Part shown: in pieces, positions 63,768 to 64,000 of the stretch | Layout of the letters: each line of letters begins with the position of its first letter | Numbering within the stretch: position 1 is the stretch's first letter | Assembly: GCF_900119485.1 (NCBI RefSeq) | Contig: NZ_FPJZ01000001.1 | Location: forward strand, 288,053-352,052 | Origin: Thermoactinomyces sp. DSM 45891 | GTDB taxonomy: Bacteria > Bacillota > Bacilli > Thermoactinomycetales > Thermoactinomycetaceae | Length of the DNA stretch: 64,000 nt | Direction: 5' to 3' | Notes under the pieces: model-generated | The model's input: the letters and a program-made list of their open reading frames with translations, nothing else | Database searches by the model: none | What the model was told of the DNA's origin: nothing | Made by a program: the position numbers and the translations under genes

Positions 63768-64000
63768 GTGACCATGGTACAACGCTACATAGGACATCTT
63801 CCCTTCTTTTTCCTTTTTCTTGGAATATGGTGCATTAACCAATTTACATTTCTGTATGGAGACGATCTACGTTATGCAACTTACTTAGGATTAGAGCCGC
63901 ATATTTATGAGCATCCTGTAACGCTATATCAGATTATCCAAACTCAACTTCACGATTATTTACATATGAACGGACGATTCATCGTGAATGTTTTCACCAT
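63768..64000 (+). CDS. Polytopic membrane protein, 3' end cut by the window edge
   Basis: The frame is open from GTG 63768 (or ATG 63774) to the right edge, about 75 codons. AAGGAG lies 10 bases before the GTG. A first membrane helix (FFFLFLGIWCINQFTFL) is followed by YGDDLRYA and, later, HMNGRFIVNVF. The DD...NGR pattern resembles DUF6056/GtrII-like membrane glycosyltransferase families; this is tentative because most of the protein is missing. Confidence 0.7.
   Translation, partial: MTMVQRYIGHLPFFFLFLGIWCINQFTFLYGDDLRYATYLGLEPHIYEHPVTLYQIIQTQLHDYLHMNGRFIVNVFT

Noticed and set aside
1..64000. CRISPR arrays, tRNA or rRNA genes, intact insertion sequences, prophage genes
   Set aside because: None was seen on reading both strands; short repeats found are coding, regulatory or terminators.

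Overview
The window looks like chromosomal DNA of an endospore-forming Firmicute of the order Bacillales. It carries a gerA-gerB-gerC germinant receptor operon, the sporulation membrane gene ylbJ, a collagen-like spore-surface gene, the FapR lipid regulator with its operator, and a sigma-54-controlled bkd operon, with gene orders close to Bacillus. A classical LipB, the SMC/SRP neighbourhood with lepB between rplS and rbgA, and many TTG/GTG starts behind strong GGAGG sites would fit Thermoactinomycetaceae or a relative. That placement is an inference; no search was run.

Layout. 0-4 kb: a collagen-like (Gly-X-Thr) protein cut by the left edge, an FkbM methyltransferase, a TM2 protein and an orphan BceB-type ABC permease. 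4-8.2 kb: a methylmalonyl-CoA operon (large mutase subunit, B12 subunit, epimerase, carboxyltransferase). 8.5-9.5 kb: small membrane protein and lipB. 9.8-20 kb: the branched-chain keto-acid operon ptb-bcd-buk-lpdV-bkdAA-bkdAB-bkdB, with bkdR just upstream and a sigma-54 promoter plus paired TGCA-N6-TGCA elements between them. 20-23.5 kb: yqzF, a TylF methyltransferase, an extended Fe/Mn superoxide dismutase, a self-duplicated unknown protein and a small basic protein. 23.5-28 kb: yifB/comM and a three-gene sugar-modification operon (GT2, DegT aminotransferase, methyltransferase). 28.3-31.3 kb: a four-gene operon of SDR, divergent QueA-like enzyme, VOC protein and a SufR-like HTH regulator, with a promoter and a palindromic operator in front. 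31.3-42.7 kb: core housekeeping (yraN, rnhB, rbgA, lepB, rplS, trmD, rimM, rpsP, ffh, ylxM, ftsY, smc). 43-46.4 kb: TRIC channel, deoxynucleoside kinase, HD hydrolase, TIMP-like lumenal protein and GNAT, separating smc from rnc. 46.5-53.2 kb: rnc-fabF-acpP-fabG-fabD-fabH-plsX-fapR. 53.4-58.9 kb: DUF4870, rpmF, yceD, ylbL, ylbK, ylbJ, coaD, rsmD. 59-62.7 kb: ger operon. 62.8-64 kb: a gene-free structured region, an unknown 105-residue protein and the start of a membrane protein cut by the right edge.

The parts fit together metabolically. The bkd operon turns Val/Leu/Ile keto acids into branched acyl-CoAs. These can prime FabH for branched fatty acids under FapR control, and the propionyl-CoA from Ile/Val could enter the methylmalonyl-CoA operon. 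LipB supplies the lipoyl group that BkdB needs. FkbM, TylF, GT2 and DegT proteins plus the collagen-like protein suggest a glycosylated spore surface, but that link is inferred from family knowledge only.

The best candidate for an undescribed system is the 28.3-31.3 kb operon. Its QueA-family enzyme has altered active-site motifs and is packaged with an oxidoreductase, a metal-dependent VOC protein and a cysteine-bearing regulator. Other points worth checking are a probable AUU start codon for the DegT gene, a decayed sod 3' fragment, and a possible small RNA near 63 kb.
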